Positions 23,168 through 33,457 of a stretch of 64,000 bases of DNA are shown piece after piece. Source of the stretch: Lolium rigidum. Its lineage: Eukaryota > Streptophyta > Magnoliopsida > Poales > Poaceae. Both the position numbers and the translations under genes were made by a program. Each line of letters opens with the position of its first letter. Position 1 is the stretch's first letter. The DNA is taken from NCBI RefSeq assembly GCF_022539505.1, contig NC_061513.1:179582017-179646016 (forward strand), in the 5' to 3' direction. Below the pieces are notes generated by a model that saw only the letters and a program-made list of their open reading frames with translations, did not search any database and was not told where the DNA came from.

Positions 23168-24164
23168 TGTAACATCCCAATTTTCAAAAATTTTGAAACA
23201 TCATGCATTGCATTCATAAGCATCATGTCATCATTGCATTTATAGGGAAAATCCAAATTTCAAATTCGTTTCAAAACCCCAAACCCTGAAACGGCACTAT
23301 AGCCACTTAGGCATCTATGCCAATTTTTGTTTTTATAAAATATTTTATTTTGCTTAAAAAGTGGTCTCATAGTGAAGACCTTTTCACAAGGTTTCCAACG
23401 ATATCTTATTCATATTTTTCCGACTATTTTTGGTGCCTCAAATGCATTTTCAAATAAGAGAAAGAGATAGAAGAAGAAAAAAAAACAAAAAAAGAGAGGC
23501 CGAGCCGGGCCAGACCCGGTCCGGCCGGCCACGGCCCGGCCAGTCCGAGCCACCCGCACGCCGCTCCCCACGCTCCAGCCGCCCCACCCACGATCGAGTC
23601 GATCGTCACTCAACCTACGGTCAACCGCACGCACGCGGACGCTCAGCACGCCCGGCCACCTCCACCACCCCACTCGTCCCACCTCTCCCACGCCCTCTCC
23701 CCTCGGCCGAGACGCCCCCTTAAAGCCCCGTGCTCCTCTCTCCAGTTACCCTTTTCCCGCACCCAATCGCGCCCCCGGGCTGCCCGATTCTTCGCCGGAG
23801 CTGCCGCCCGTGCCGCCTCCATGCGCACGTCACGGCCACCTCGGCCGAATTTCTCCAAGCCGGCTGCTGCCACCGACGCGCCACCTCAAGCCGCACGCCA
23901 GTCACGCTTCCGCCGAGCCGGGAGACGCCGGGAACCTGCCGCCGTCGCCGCCACCGAGGCGCGCCGGCCAGCTACCCTCGCCGCTGCCACGTCAGCGCCA
24001 CGTCGCCGCTGCGTCGGCGCCACGCGGTCGCCACGCGTGCGTCCGGTCAGCGCCAGGTATTCCCCTTTTCCCTCTTTTCCTTCTTTCCTTTTCGGCCATT
24101 AAATCTCAGCCGCACGATTTAAGTAGATCCAAACGCTCCCGAGGAGGCTGATCCGGTGTGAAGG
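23168..24164 (+). repeat. 3' LTR of element T, first ~1.0 kb only
   Basis: It matches 15131 onwards. The first about 340 bp are almost identical, then differences and 1-base indels cluster in the G/C-rich part. Gap 1 begins within it. Confidence 0.92.
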
Positions 24165-24264
24165 NNNNNNNNNNNNNNNNNNNNNNNNNNNNNNNNNNNN
24201 NNNNNNNNNNNNNNNNNNNNNNNNNNNNNNNNNNNNNNNNNNNNNNNNNNNNNNNNNNNNNNNN
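24165..24264. other. Assembly gap 1 (100 N)
   Basis: Exactly 100 N between non-adjoining repeats. The true length is unknown: about 2 kb of LTR T and the right end of CACTA copy 1 are unaccounted for. Confidence 0.99.
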
Positions 24265-24390
24265 ATCTCCAAATAATCATGAAACATGCAAAATAGATGA
24301 AATAACATAAGTATTGTGTCCCAATATGAAATATATCAATGAATAACAGCAAATTATGATATAAAATAGTGATGCAAATTGGACGTATCA
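24265..24390 (-). repeat. LTR terminus of another Gypsy-type element
   Basis: On minus it starts TGATACGTCCAATTTGCATC (24390) and continues in the style of a common Triticeae Gypsy LTR. Only 126 bp remain before the gap. It differs from the LTR of element A after the first 9 bases. Its body lies in gap 1. Confidence 0.75.
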
Positions 24391-24742
24391 CACATGAAGT
24401 TTTTTGAAGCTACATTTGCATTTTTTTATTATTGTATAATTTTATATTAATCCATATAACATTGTTTCGACACATCAAAGAACAAAAGTGGAGGTTTCTC
24501 TCGCGTCAAGATGAAGATCTATTGGATGCTTGTTCTCCTTGATCTGGTCGAAGTGTAGAGTTTTAGAAGGCTCCACCGGCGAACTCCTTTGGGCAACTCA
24601 TATGTGGAGATTAGTAGATCAAACGATATTCAATTGTGTGTTTCCCATTTTTTCTAGCCATTTGATTTCAGGAGGGAGCTGGGAGAATCTCTGCTATCTT
24701 CTTCTATCATGGAACATGTCTTTTTGGTTCCATGGTGAAGTC
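24391..24742. other. Unassigned sequence
   Basis: A/T-rich, then mixed. No ORF with recognisable product and no repeat seen within the window. Confidence 0.4.
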
Positions 24743-24759
24743 AGAGGCAGAGAACGGCA

Positions 24760-25383
24760 ACAGTATCATAGAGAGGCGTTTTTTTGAGCTCGCCGGCCAT
24801 CCACCTCCTCGCCGCAGATCCGTCGGATCCCTCTCCCTCTGCCGGTCGCTCTGGCGGCGGGAGGTGGGGGATCCCCGCCTCTCGGGTGTAGATAAGGTAG
24901 GTTTTGTTGGGTCTTCAGCTGGCGGAGCCGTGGAGGCGGAGGGGTCGCCGGCGGTGCTTTTGTTGCAGGTGCGTGTCCTCTCCGGCGACGGCGCTCCGAG
25001 GACTTCTGTGGTGGCGCGTTTGCTTCTTTGGTACCCGCGTATCGGAGGATTCATGTCGTACCTTGGTCCCCGGCCAGATCTTGTGTGGCGTAGGATCTGG
25101 GAAGAGAAGAATAAGGAGGTTGCTACTCGCGTTGATCTCGTCGTTGGTGAAGATGGTGCAGGGCGGAGGCTCTTCGGAGCCGAGTGGCGTCGACTTCCCG
25201 TCCGTGCAGGGGAGCCTCCCGATCCAAGGCTTAGGGGAGGTGGTGTGGCGGCACGCCGGCGTGACATTCTCGTCGTCGTCTTCGTCTTCGGGGTCCAGGA
25301 GGACCTACTTGTAATTTTTTTCTTTGTCCTGGACTGTTCTGTAAGAACTGAGGTTTAATGCAATCGGGGCCTTTTCGCAAAAA
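24760..25383 (+). mobile_element. Retroposed non-LTR element (truncated LINE or SINE-like), 624 bp
   Basis: Flanked by 17-bp direct repeats agaggcagagaacggca (24743-24759) and agaggcagagaatggca (25384-25400), one mismatch. It ends in an A tail (gcaaaaaa) after a 3' end (ggactgttctgtaagaactg then tttaatgcaa) of the type seen on grass LINEs. The body is G/C-rich with overlapping ORFs in several frames but no reverse transcriptase motif. It is therefore either a 5'-truncated/rearranged LINE or a processed transcript inserted by LINE machinery. Confidence 0.7.
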
Positions 25384-25400
25384 AGAGGCAGAGAATGGCA

Positions 25401-26169
25401 TGGAAGCCGAGTTTTGAGGACTAGTGTTGGTGGTTCAAGGCTTTGCGTCGATTGTGAACTTTCGTAGTGTTTCGAGTTTCATAGTAGCGGCATGCAAGTG
25501 GGGGCGTCAGCACATGAGAAGTTCAATGCCCTAACTTTGAGGGTGAAAATTCAAGGACTGGCCTTAATTGATTGTGTCTGGCAAGGACCATGTTGAAGCC
25601 ATTGTTGTGAGAGCGGAGATTTTCTTGAGCTAAAAATCTAAGATCTTTGATTGGGCAACGACGGCGCTTGTGCACTGTTTTCTCCTTAGAGGCGTCGCTT
25701 TTGGAGAACTTGGACTTCACATCTTGTCATGGTGGTGTTCGTGTTGCTGCTATAAAGAGTAGAACACTATAGCATAATTTTTTTAGCTTCTTATTTTTTG
25801 GATGTGTGCATATGTACTACTATTAGGGTATGACATTGTTTTAGAGGCTAAATGTAATTGGTCTACGATATTTATGTAGAGTATGTCTTGATCAAAAAAT
25901 TGGTTCGACATCATGTTATGCTTGCTCATCCCGGCAGTTAGGGCATACATATTTTGAGTTGAATAAGGAAATGTATCACACAAATACTTATTCAAGTACC
26001 AAAATACATATTTGAGGTATACCACTTAAATATGGAGTAATTTATAAAGAAAGAGGCTAGGATTGATTAGAGGATCGTCTAATTAATTTGTGTCAACGAA
26101 TACAAATGGAAAGCTACCAGCCCGCCTCTAATTATTTGTTGCATACTAAAAATACATCCATTTGTTTTG
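25401..26169. other. Unassigned upstream region of the peptide gene
   Basis: No recognisable coding or repeat. It forms the 5' flank of the gene at 26271 and becomes A/T-rich from 25780. Confidence 0.4.
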
Positions 26170-26178
26170 TATATATAT
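26170..26178 (+). promoter_or_regulatory. Candidate TATA box of the cysteine-rich peptide gene
   Basis: TATATATAT lies about 100 bp before the ATG, a normal plant distance allowing a leader of roughly 65-70 nt. Confidence 0.5.
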
Positions 26179-26270
26179 GTGGACGATGTAGCCAGTATAT
26201 GCATGTATGCTTGTCGGACTTACACGAATAACCTCTGAATAGGAGATCTGCTTGTTCGTTGAAGGATACG

Positions 26271-27293
26271 ATGCAGGGGAACAACAAGGCGGTCGTGCTC
26301 CTGGTTGTTATCCTCGCATGTACCACAATGCTTGCACAATGTAAGTTTTCTTCTTGCACGGCGTAGGTAAATCAGAACAATCATGTGAATTTAAGAAAAA
26401 CTCAAAGCATGTGATTTATGATTTAAAAAAACTCAAAGAGCATGTACCAACCCTCCGCCTTCGAACCAACGAGTCCTCCGCCCCCGATCCCCTCTGTTCT
26501 CTGTTCTTTGTTTTCTGCCCTCGATCCTCTTCGTAGCGCCGGCGATGGTGACAACGGAGGCAACATATCTCAGTCCCCGGGAAGAGCAGCAGCGGCGGCC
26601 GATCTCCTTCACTGGCCAGCGTTGGTGGCCCCCGATTTCCCGAGCAACGCGCCGCGTGAAGACCGCCATCGGCGCCACTGCGTGAGAAAACCGCTGCCCG
26701 CTCATCTCTTTACTGCTTGAGGTCGTAGCGCTTCTTCTCCAGATCTCATGCCGTTGTTCTTCCCGTTTCTCTGGCAGTCCACCATTTCCTCCATCGTCAT
26801 CCCACGCCATTCTTCTCGAAACTAGGTACTACAACCGTAAGGTTTCGTTGTTGAAATTTTGTTCATCGTTTGGTCCGTTGGCGGAAGCTGATTAGCTCGT
26901 GTTTGCTACTTCCGATACATTTGTTGAACCCGTGTAATCTGATTACCTTTACGTTTTCGTGTATGAACCAAAAGCTTTGTAAGTGGATTCAAAAAGTACG
27001 GTATTTGATAAGCTTACGATTCTTTGGATATCTACTAATTAGTTGAAATAAATCTTCTTCACTTTAGATTGAAAGCTAGTTAACGTGCACAACCTTATTT
27101 TCATGCAGCTCGAACAATCGACCACATGGATAGCAGGAAGCTCGAATCGTGTTCATGCTATAAACGAGTTGATGCTGAGCCCTGCATACACTACAATAAG
27201 TGTTTCTGCTGTGACATATATCCAGATCAATGCGCTGCGACTAAAGCAGAGTGCATAAGATTTTGTGATGATGATAGAATATGCCGGCCATGA
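26271..27293 (+). CDS. Small secreted cysteine-rich peptide, MEG/ESF-like (two exons)
   Basis: Exon 1 is 26271-26340, the intron 26341-27108 (GTAAGT...TGCAG) and exon 2 27109-27293. The product has 84 residues. Residues 1-23 form a signal peptide (basic AACAAG-encoded NNK, then hydrophobic AVVLLVVILACTTMLA), so it should enter the secretory pathway. The mature part has ten cysteines in the order C-x-C-x8-C-x5-C-x-CC-x6-C-x6-C-x3-C-x5-C. The core with NKCFCC and AEC-x3-C resembles the pattern of maize MEG1-type and Arabidopsis ESF1-type peptides, which act as apoplastic signals in endosperm, transfer cells and embryo. The one-residue signal-peptide exon plus one mature-peptide exon layout, a phase-1 junction and canonical splice sites support a real gene. 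It stands alone, with no neighbours of known role. Function in this species is inference; other cysteine-rich peptide families remain possible. Confidence 0.72.
26430..26830. other. G/C-rich block inside the intron of the peptide gene
   Basis: About 400 bp of G/C-rich sequence with promoter/leader-like composition lie between A/T-rich intron ends. It could be an inserted gene fragment or an alternative first exon region. No splice or coding evidence decides. Confidence 0.35.
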
Positions 27294-27450
27294 GACACCT
27301 TCAAATGGCCATGAGCGTGTACTTCATACTGTACGTGTTAAGAAATAAGAATAATGTCATGACTACTTTTTTGGACTGATGAGATACAATGTCATGACGG
27401 CATCTGCATATGATTTATGTCTTGTCTGCTTCTTTTTTGACTGATGAGGG

Positions 27451-27528
27451 ATTTTTCGATAAAGGATGCTTTATTACTTCAAGAAGCAATTACATCCAGC
27501 CTCTGCATAACCAGGATGCACACAGCCG
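27451..27528 (-). mobile_element. LINE 3'-end fragment
   Basis: The minus strand reads ggctgtgtgcatcctggtta, then atgcagaggctgg and taataaagcatcctttatcg followed by an A run. This is the typical 3' tail of grass LINEs. Only the last about 80 bp are visible. Confidence 0.5.
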
Positions 27529-29096
27529 TTTGTTGTCTCACGAGTCCAAAGTTACGAAAACTATCCGGATTGAAAACTATGTGATTTAATCGACTTATTT
27601 TGCTTGATTTTTACAATGTGTTCATCTACTAATATATCAATTCGTTTCTTCTTTATATCGTTTTATGAAGTTAAAGTTGATCGTGGACAGTATATTTAGG
27701 CTCATATGTTTGTTTCCCTACCGACGTGTTTGTCGAATGACGCGGAAACTCAGCAAAGGCCTGATTAGAGTGCAACACTCAGGCAAATAACATAGTACAG
27801 AAAGGGTGGGCAGGAAAAGATCAACCAAAATAAGTGATGGTTTATGCAATTAGAACAAAACAGAAAAGGTAAAAAAAATGCTTTGCCAAGTATCAAGGAA
27901 AGCACTCGGCAAACACTAACGCACCTTTCCGATAGTGGTTGCTTTGCCAATAACTGGGCCCCATTCGTGACGGAAGGACAAAATAATTTTTCATTGATGT
28001 CCATCCCAAAACACATACAAAATCTCAGTAAAATACTACTCTGGTCTAAATTATTCGACGCTACCCATAGTACAAAATTGCATGCGGACCAACTAACCTT
28101 CGCGGTCAATTAAATGTGACCGGAGGGAGTATTTTATAAAACCTCTCTGAGGTGAAGTGCTAGATGATACCGGAAAAATATAATAATAACATCATATGCA
28201 AATATGTCGCAACCGACAAATCACCTGTTCAGAACAACAAACAAACTGTCAAGATATGATGTGGTCTGCTGGTGACAGGAGTCAAACGTGTGGGCCCGAA
28301 AATGAATACCAAATGGTGCGAAGTGCATGTCGGTAGAATGAGATTTCAAACTAGGACGGCCCGCGCCATCAACCACGTGCGTCAGGTTGGCGCACCGCGT
28401 CGTCTTGTCCTCATCATGCAAGGATGTGTTTGGTAGTCTGTGTCCGTTCAAATTCACTTTTGTATTAGAACATCTTCAGGGTTCGACGTAAAGGAACCTG
28501 CTCACAAGAATATGCGAGCAGCAAAACCCCAGTCTAGCGGTTTGGCACAAACCGATCTATCCGCGGCGACATCAAGTCATTTGTGGCCTTAAGCCCTAAA
28601 CTAAATAGGAAGAGGGGTAATTAACTAATAGTCTCATTCGTGGTTCAAGGTCGGGCTAAAATTGCGGTGTCGCGGCCACAACGCAGACCGCATGTGCCTT
28701 CGCCCCCTTTTCCTCGGGCCTGCCTGGCAGCGGGTTAGCGGCCACTTCGTTTCTTCTTCTGCGTGTAGCGGCCGCTCCGTTCCCCTCCTGCGTGTGATAT
28801 AAAAAGTACATTTGAGTTGTAACTGAACAAGTTATTGTTCGCATGTATAGAATAATTATTCATGAGAGGTTAAATATATGCCCAGCAAAAGAAAAGTATC
28901 CAATTGGTAAAAAACGTTGATGTGTCATAAATATTAGGATAAGACTGAAATCTAGTCGCGCCCTAGATTTAAGGTAATCACATGAAGCAATCCTCGTGAT
29001 TTAATTGATTAGTGAGTTTGTAGTCCAGAACTATAGACCAATTCAATCGGCGATTTGAACCCTCAACATAGAATCCCTGTTGTTTGTACACTAAAT
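27529..29096. other. Unassigned region with small repeat remnants
   Basis: No gene recognised. It contains tttgccaagtatc...actcggcaaa (about 27885-27910), reminiscent of terminal repeats of another CACTA group, and a Stowaway-like end at 28118-28131. A G/C-rich patch lies at 28660-28800. Confidence 0.4.
28118..28131 (-). mobile_element. Possible Stowaway MITE terminus
   Basis: gaccggagggagta is the reverse of the Stowaway end TACTCCCTCCGGTC. The partner terminus was not found nearby, so this is at most a truncated copy. Confidence 0.4.
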
Positions 29097-29500
29097 CACT
29101 AGTAGAAAAGAGGACATCAGTCCTGGTCGGTAACGGCCTTTCGTCCCGGTTGCGCAACCGGGACTGCGCAATCGGGATTAAAGCCCCTCCTAGTTTCGGT
29201 TGTGTTGCGAACCGGGACTAAAAGGTCTCCACGTGACTGGGCTCGAGCGCTCGGGGTGGAGGGGATTAAGTTCCGGTTGGTAACACAAACTAGGACTACA
29301 GTCCTACATGCGTCAAGCGCTCGAAGATGGCCTTTTATTTGCCGCGGCAGATGTTTAGGATTTTATGTTTTTCATTCAACTCGACGCTACTACATACAAT
29401 AATAAGGAATCAGTACACAACATCGTCATGAATACAAACATCGCATGAATACAGTACACGTTCATGCATATACAATATAAGTCATCTTACGATCCCTATT
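29097..29500. repeat. Left terminal and subterminal repeats of CACTA copy 2
   Basis: CACTAGTAG terminus followed by several degenerate copies of cccggttgcgcaaccgggac and aaccgggactaaaa to about 29310, then A/T-rich spacer. Confidence 0.8.
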
Positions 29501-31105
29501 GTCCAAATACAAAGTCCCGATGGTATCGTCATTTGGAGCTATGACCTTCCCTAAGTAAGAATTCGCTAATTCCTCTTGAATTGCTCGTATGCAATACTTT
29601 GACAGGAGACCATCCCGCAGAGGTTCGATCTAATTTAAAGAAGAGGGTCAATATATATGAATGAAACTCAACACATTGATGGTAATAAAATAAGATTGTG
29701 AATATTGTTTATGTACATGAAGGCTTTGTAGAATTCTTACCCCCTGACAATGAGCTCGCAAACGTAGTATCCACATAAATTATTCCTGTATTCCTGCTTC
29801 AAACACTCTACGAGTATAGAGTTCAATCAAAATAATAATCAAGCATGATAATGGTATTGAAACAAGAATCAAAGATATGCGAGGAGCTAGCTATAGTACT
29901 ACTTACATTATAATCTCGAAATGGAAGCTCGTGTTTCCATTCACCCCTAGCAGTCTTGATGAACCGTTTCCAAACCATGTCCGGCAAAGAAAAAATAAGT
30001 AAATAAGTTATTAATTAATTGATATCAGGAAATGAACGGAAGATGTCGATATAGGACGATAATGATCGAAATTACCTCTGGAGTATTCCAATCAGGTCCG
30101 ACCACAGCTCATGGTCTTTACGTTTCGAGTTCATGATAAGTAATATTCCTTTGTCAAGCTGAATAACTAGCGGAATAAAGTGGAACCTGCGCACGCATAA
30201 CTTGAATGATTACACTTAACATCAAGTAAGCGAAATCGAATGTGTACAAGACATTAACACTTACTTGAAGTTGTAAGGAAATATATTTTGTTTTGGTTTC
30301 TTGTTTTATTAAAAACCTTACCAAGTAATCCTCTATGTCCTTGGTGTGTTTTTGTACCTTAACTTCATGAACGGTATTTGGGTCAATGAACCCATGGTCA
30401 TAGATTTATCCTTTTTGCATTCGAGCAACTTCATTCTGCATAATAACGTACAAAAGAATATGGTGAGGATAATTATTCATGCAATGAACGAGCTGAGCTA
30501 GAGTTACATAAATAAATCACTTACATCTAATAGCAACTGACGAGAGATTTGTCAATAGCGTCTCGATTGAATAACTGAAATAATTCTTCAAACTCAATGT
30601 GTATCTCGTCGTTTCCATGGAAGTAATGCTCATCTCTCACTGCCGCGATGAGCATGATGCTCCCTTCCACCGAGGCTTGTACCAGTTATGCAATCTTCGC
30701 ATTTGTGTTTGTAGATGCGGGAACTGGTCAGCTCTTAGGAGAGGCTTCCCGTACTAGTATTTTATGCTAATTCAGTCATGGGAAAGTCTTCGTTGCCTGT
30801 GTACTTAACAGTTGTACCAAGATTTCTAATCGTTTGTGCGACTAGTCGTGCCGCCTCCGGATCATCATAGGAGAACACGTTGAGGGGGCGGTAATGATTG
30901 GTTTTTCTGTTCTCCGAGCTGGGCAATTGTTTTCCCGCTAGCACTACCACTTCTCGACTGCTCCACATTCGTGTTATGTGACTATATAATAGAGAGGTCA
31001 TAGTCATCTGGAAAATCTACTGGCTTTGGTCGCTTAAGCAGGTTCACAAAGTGCTTCATTGCTTTCGGTGCTATATACTGCTTTGGCGGGGGCCATTTCG
31101 GTGTA
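29501..31105 (-). pseudogene. CACTA second ORF with Ulp1/C48-like peptidase domain (copy 2)
   Basis: Minus-strand pieces in order: KAMKHFVNLLKRPKPVDFPD (31065 to about 31000), LNVFSYDDPEAARLVAQTIR (about 30880), and MRRLHDWYKPR-like coding (about 30690). A cleanly bounded exon at 30076-30186 (acceptor gcag, donor AG|gtaatt) encodes FHFIPLVIQLDKG...IMNSKRK. Further pieces are MVWKRFIKTARGEWKHELPF (about 29980-29910) and NLCGYYVCEL (about 29770). This follows the His...Asp...Gln/Cys order of Ulp1-type (C48) peptidases. His and Cys are kept, but the Asp position reads Asn in IMNS. Several frame changes and a doubtful acceptor (tttgccg) before the penultimate exon mean no functional protein. The role of such proteins in CACTA biology is not established. 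Confidence 0.72.
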
Positions 31106-32817
31106 TATTTTGTCTTCCCATACACGCGCAGGATGTCTAGCAGGTTCACACAAAGATTATTCGTCACATGCATCACGTTGATTGAAGAGTGGACCTCTAG
31201 GTCTTTCCAATAGGGTAGATCCCAAAATATAGATTTTCTTATTCCACATTGGCTGGTGTTCGGTAGCGTTATTCGGAACAGATTGTCCGCCAGGGCCCTT
31301 TTCAAATATTACTTTTAGATCCTTGACCATACCAAATACATCTTCACCAGTACGGTGGATAGGCTTCTTCTGGTGATCTGCCTCACCTTTGAAATATTTT
31401 CCTTTATTTCTTACGAGATGCTTGGTTGGAAGAAATCGAAGATGCCACAGGTATACAACCTTCTTACATTTATCCAAATATATACCTCATAGTCTCATCT
31501 AAAAAGTGCGTGCATGCATTTTTTTTAAAGGAATATGGTAGGGGGAGCCCCTAGAGTGATTTTGTTTTTAAATAGTAAGAACCCAAATTCGCGTCCCTGG
31601 GTGGCTGGGTTGTACATCCACTTCCCTAGCCAAGTGAGCTAGGCTCACTTATTAGTGAGTGCATGCTTTGAATTCCTTATTTGTCTGTCCTGAAAGGTTA
31701 CTATGAGCAGAACAATCATTGATGGTTACGAAAAACAACGCTCGTAGGTTAAATTCCTCCTGTTTGTGCTCATCCCACACACGTACACCTTTTACGTCCC
31801 ACAACTATAGAAGTTCTTCAACTAATTGCTTTAGGTACACATCAATCTCATTGCCGTGTTGCTTCAGGCCTTGGATGAGGACTGGCATCATAATGAACTT
31901 CCGCTTCATGCACAACCAAGAAGGAAGGTTATAGATACATAGAGTCACAGGTCGGGTGCTATGACTGCAGCTCTGCTCTCCAAAAGGATTCATGCCATCT
32001 ATACTTAGACCAAACCTTAAGTTCCTTGCGTCATCCGCAAAGTCCGGGAACTCTCTCTCAATTTTTCTCCACTACGACTCATCAGCGGGGTGTCTCAACC
32101 TCGCGTCTTTCTTACGGTTTTCTTTGTGTCATCGCATAACCTGGCATGCTCTTTGTTTATGAACAAACGTTTTAACTGTGGTATTATAGGAGCATATCAA
32201 ATAACCTTGGTAGGAACCCTCTTCCTAGGGCACTCGCCCTCAACATAACCAGGGTCAACTCGTCTGATCATATACCGTAATGCAGTGCATACCAGGCATG
32301 CATCCAAATACTCGTACTACTCACCGTGGTAGAGGATGCAGTCATTAATGCATGCATGTATCTTCTGCATGTCTAATCCTAGAGGGCAGACAACCTTCTT
32401 TGGTTCGTACATATCGGCGGGCAATTCGTTACCCTTTGGAAGTTCCTTCTTCAATATTTGTAGTAACTTTTCAAAGCCCTTGTCAGTCACACCGTTGTCG
32501 GCCTTCCATTGCGACAATTCCACTGTGCTACCCAGACCATCTTCGCAATTTGGGTACAAAAAAATTTTGTGATCCTCTAACATCTTCTCGAACTTCAACC
32601 TCTCCTTTTCAGTTTCGCAGTCTCTCTTTGCATCAGCAATGGCCCGACCAAGATCATCAGTGGGCTCATCTGATGCCTCTTGATCTTCAGCTTCCTCCGT
32701 TGCAGTATCACTGTATTCAGGAAATGTAGGATAGTTGTCATCGTCCTTTTCTTCTTCATTGTTTTCCATCATAACCCTTCTTTCTCCGTGCTGGGTCCAA
32801 CAATTGTAGCTGGGCAT
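31106..32817 (-). pseudogene. TNP2-type CACTA transposase, truncated (copy 2)
   Basis: It starts at Met 32817 with an acidic N-terminus. The 166-codon first block ends IHACINDCILYHGE followed by TAG (32317-32319). Downstream blocks contain NPFGEQSCSHSTRPVT and SWLCMKRKFIM. A 1-base deletion near 32137, a SINE at 31518-31653 and a 1-base insertion near 31487 break the frame further. After VVYLWHLRFLPTKHLV (about 31460-31410) and FWDLPYWKDLEVHSSINVMH (31230-31170) the gene ends abruptly near 31106, fused to the second ORF. TNP2 would bind the ends and catalyse excision. This copy cannot encode it. Confidence 0.9.
31518..31653 (-). mobile_element. tRNA-type SINE inside TNP2 (copy 2)
   Basis: Same SINE at the same site as 13087-13221. 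Direct repeats agtgcgtgcatgc (31505-31517) and agtgagtgcatgc (31654-31666) flank it. Box-A-like TAGCTCACTTGG on minus. Confidence 0.7.
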
Positions 32818-33365
32818 GAAAGCGGACCAAATCAGGTGGGTGTGAATGGTTCTGGAGGAATATTAATCCTTCGAATTCTGACAGACAACACATGGACAAC
32901 ACATAAATCCATCCCGATTGTTTTCCTCGGCCACATCGATAAAAAAATTCAAGCCCGTAATGAACTCAGCATGGCGTCGGTCACCGTACATCCACTGTCG
33001 GCTCATTTGCATTATATAATTAAGTTTATCAAAAACCATTACAGAACATCATGAATAGTAAAGCGATGTACATCAATAAATGCATTTTATCAATGAAGGA
33101 TGAAAGGATAAAGTTGTTAACCTCGATCGAGAGGGAAAAAAGATGAGAAAGCTTAAGTGTGGCTCGGGCACTTCATATCAATTTGTTTTATGTGAACTCA
33201 AGTGGCATCATGCTCTCATGCATTTCATAGAGCACATCTTGTGCATAAGAAGGGAAACCAAACCATCATACAGCTCTTGTGCATAAGAAGGCAAAAAGAG
33301 GAGAAAGCTAAGTGTGGCTCACATGTACACAAGATTGGGCAGGGCACGGAGATATACATGTGAGC

Positions 33366-33457
33366 TTTAGTCCCGGTTGGAGACAACAACCGGGACTAAA
33401 GGGGCTTGCGGCCTGCAACCCCTTTAGTCCCGGTTGTTGTCTCCAACTGGGACTAAA
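33366..33457. repeat. 39-bp inverted repeat in CACTA subterminal region (copy 2)
   Basis: Arms 33366-33404 and 33419-33457, one mismatch, 14-base loop. Equivalent to 14936-15027. Confidence 0.93.

Larger units (their letters stand above)
15131..24164 (+). mobile_element. Chromodomain Ty3/Gypsy element T (Tekay/Del-like), right LTR cut by gap 1
   Basis: Long LTR 15131-18180, tRNA-Met PBS at 18183, gag, then protease-RT-RNase H-integrase-chromodomain, PPT at 23153-23167 and second LTR from 23168. Domain order, the C-terminal chromodomain and LTRs over 3 kb fit the Tekay/Del chromovirus lineage. It inserted into the subterminal repeats of CACTA copy 1: the sequence before it, cgcaagatgat, continues uninterrupted as cggaactg in copy 2 (33550 onwards). 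The left target repeat is probably atgat (15126-15130); the right one is lost in the gap. Confidence 0.92.

Noticed and set aside
24707..25358. ORFs of 136-208 codons on both strands
   Set aside because: They sit within the retroposed segment, overlap in several frames, lack domains, and start before the target duplication.
26271..27293. Peptide gene considered as defensin, knottin or Bowman-Birk inhibitor
   Set aside because: The adjacent CC after C-x, with x6/x6/x3 spacing, does not follow the defensin or BBI frameworks; the MEG/ESF core fits better.
27885..27915. ctttgccaagtatc...actcggcaaa as a second CACTA or MITE
   Set aside because: Resembles the terminal motif of another CACTA group, but no terminus, partner or duplication was found; kept only as a remark.
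28220..28844. Small minus-strand ORFs as host genes
   Set aside because: No splice structure, signal peptide or domain could be built around them.
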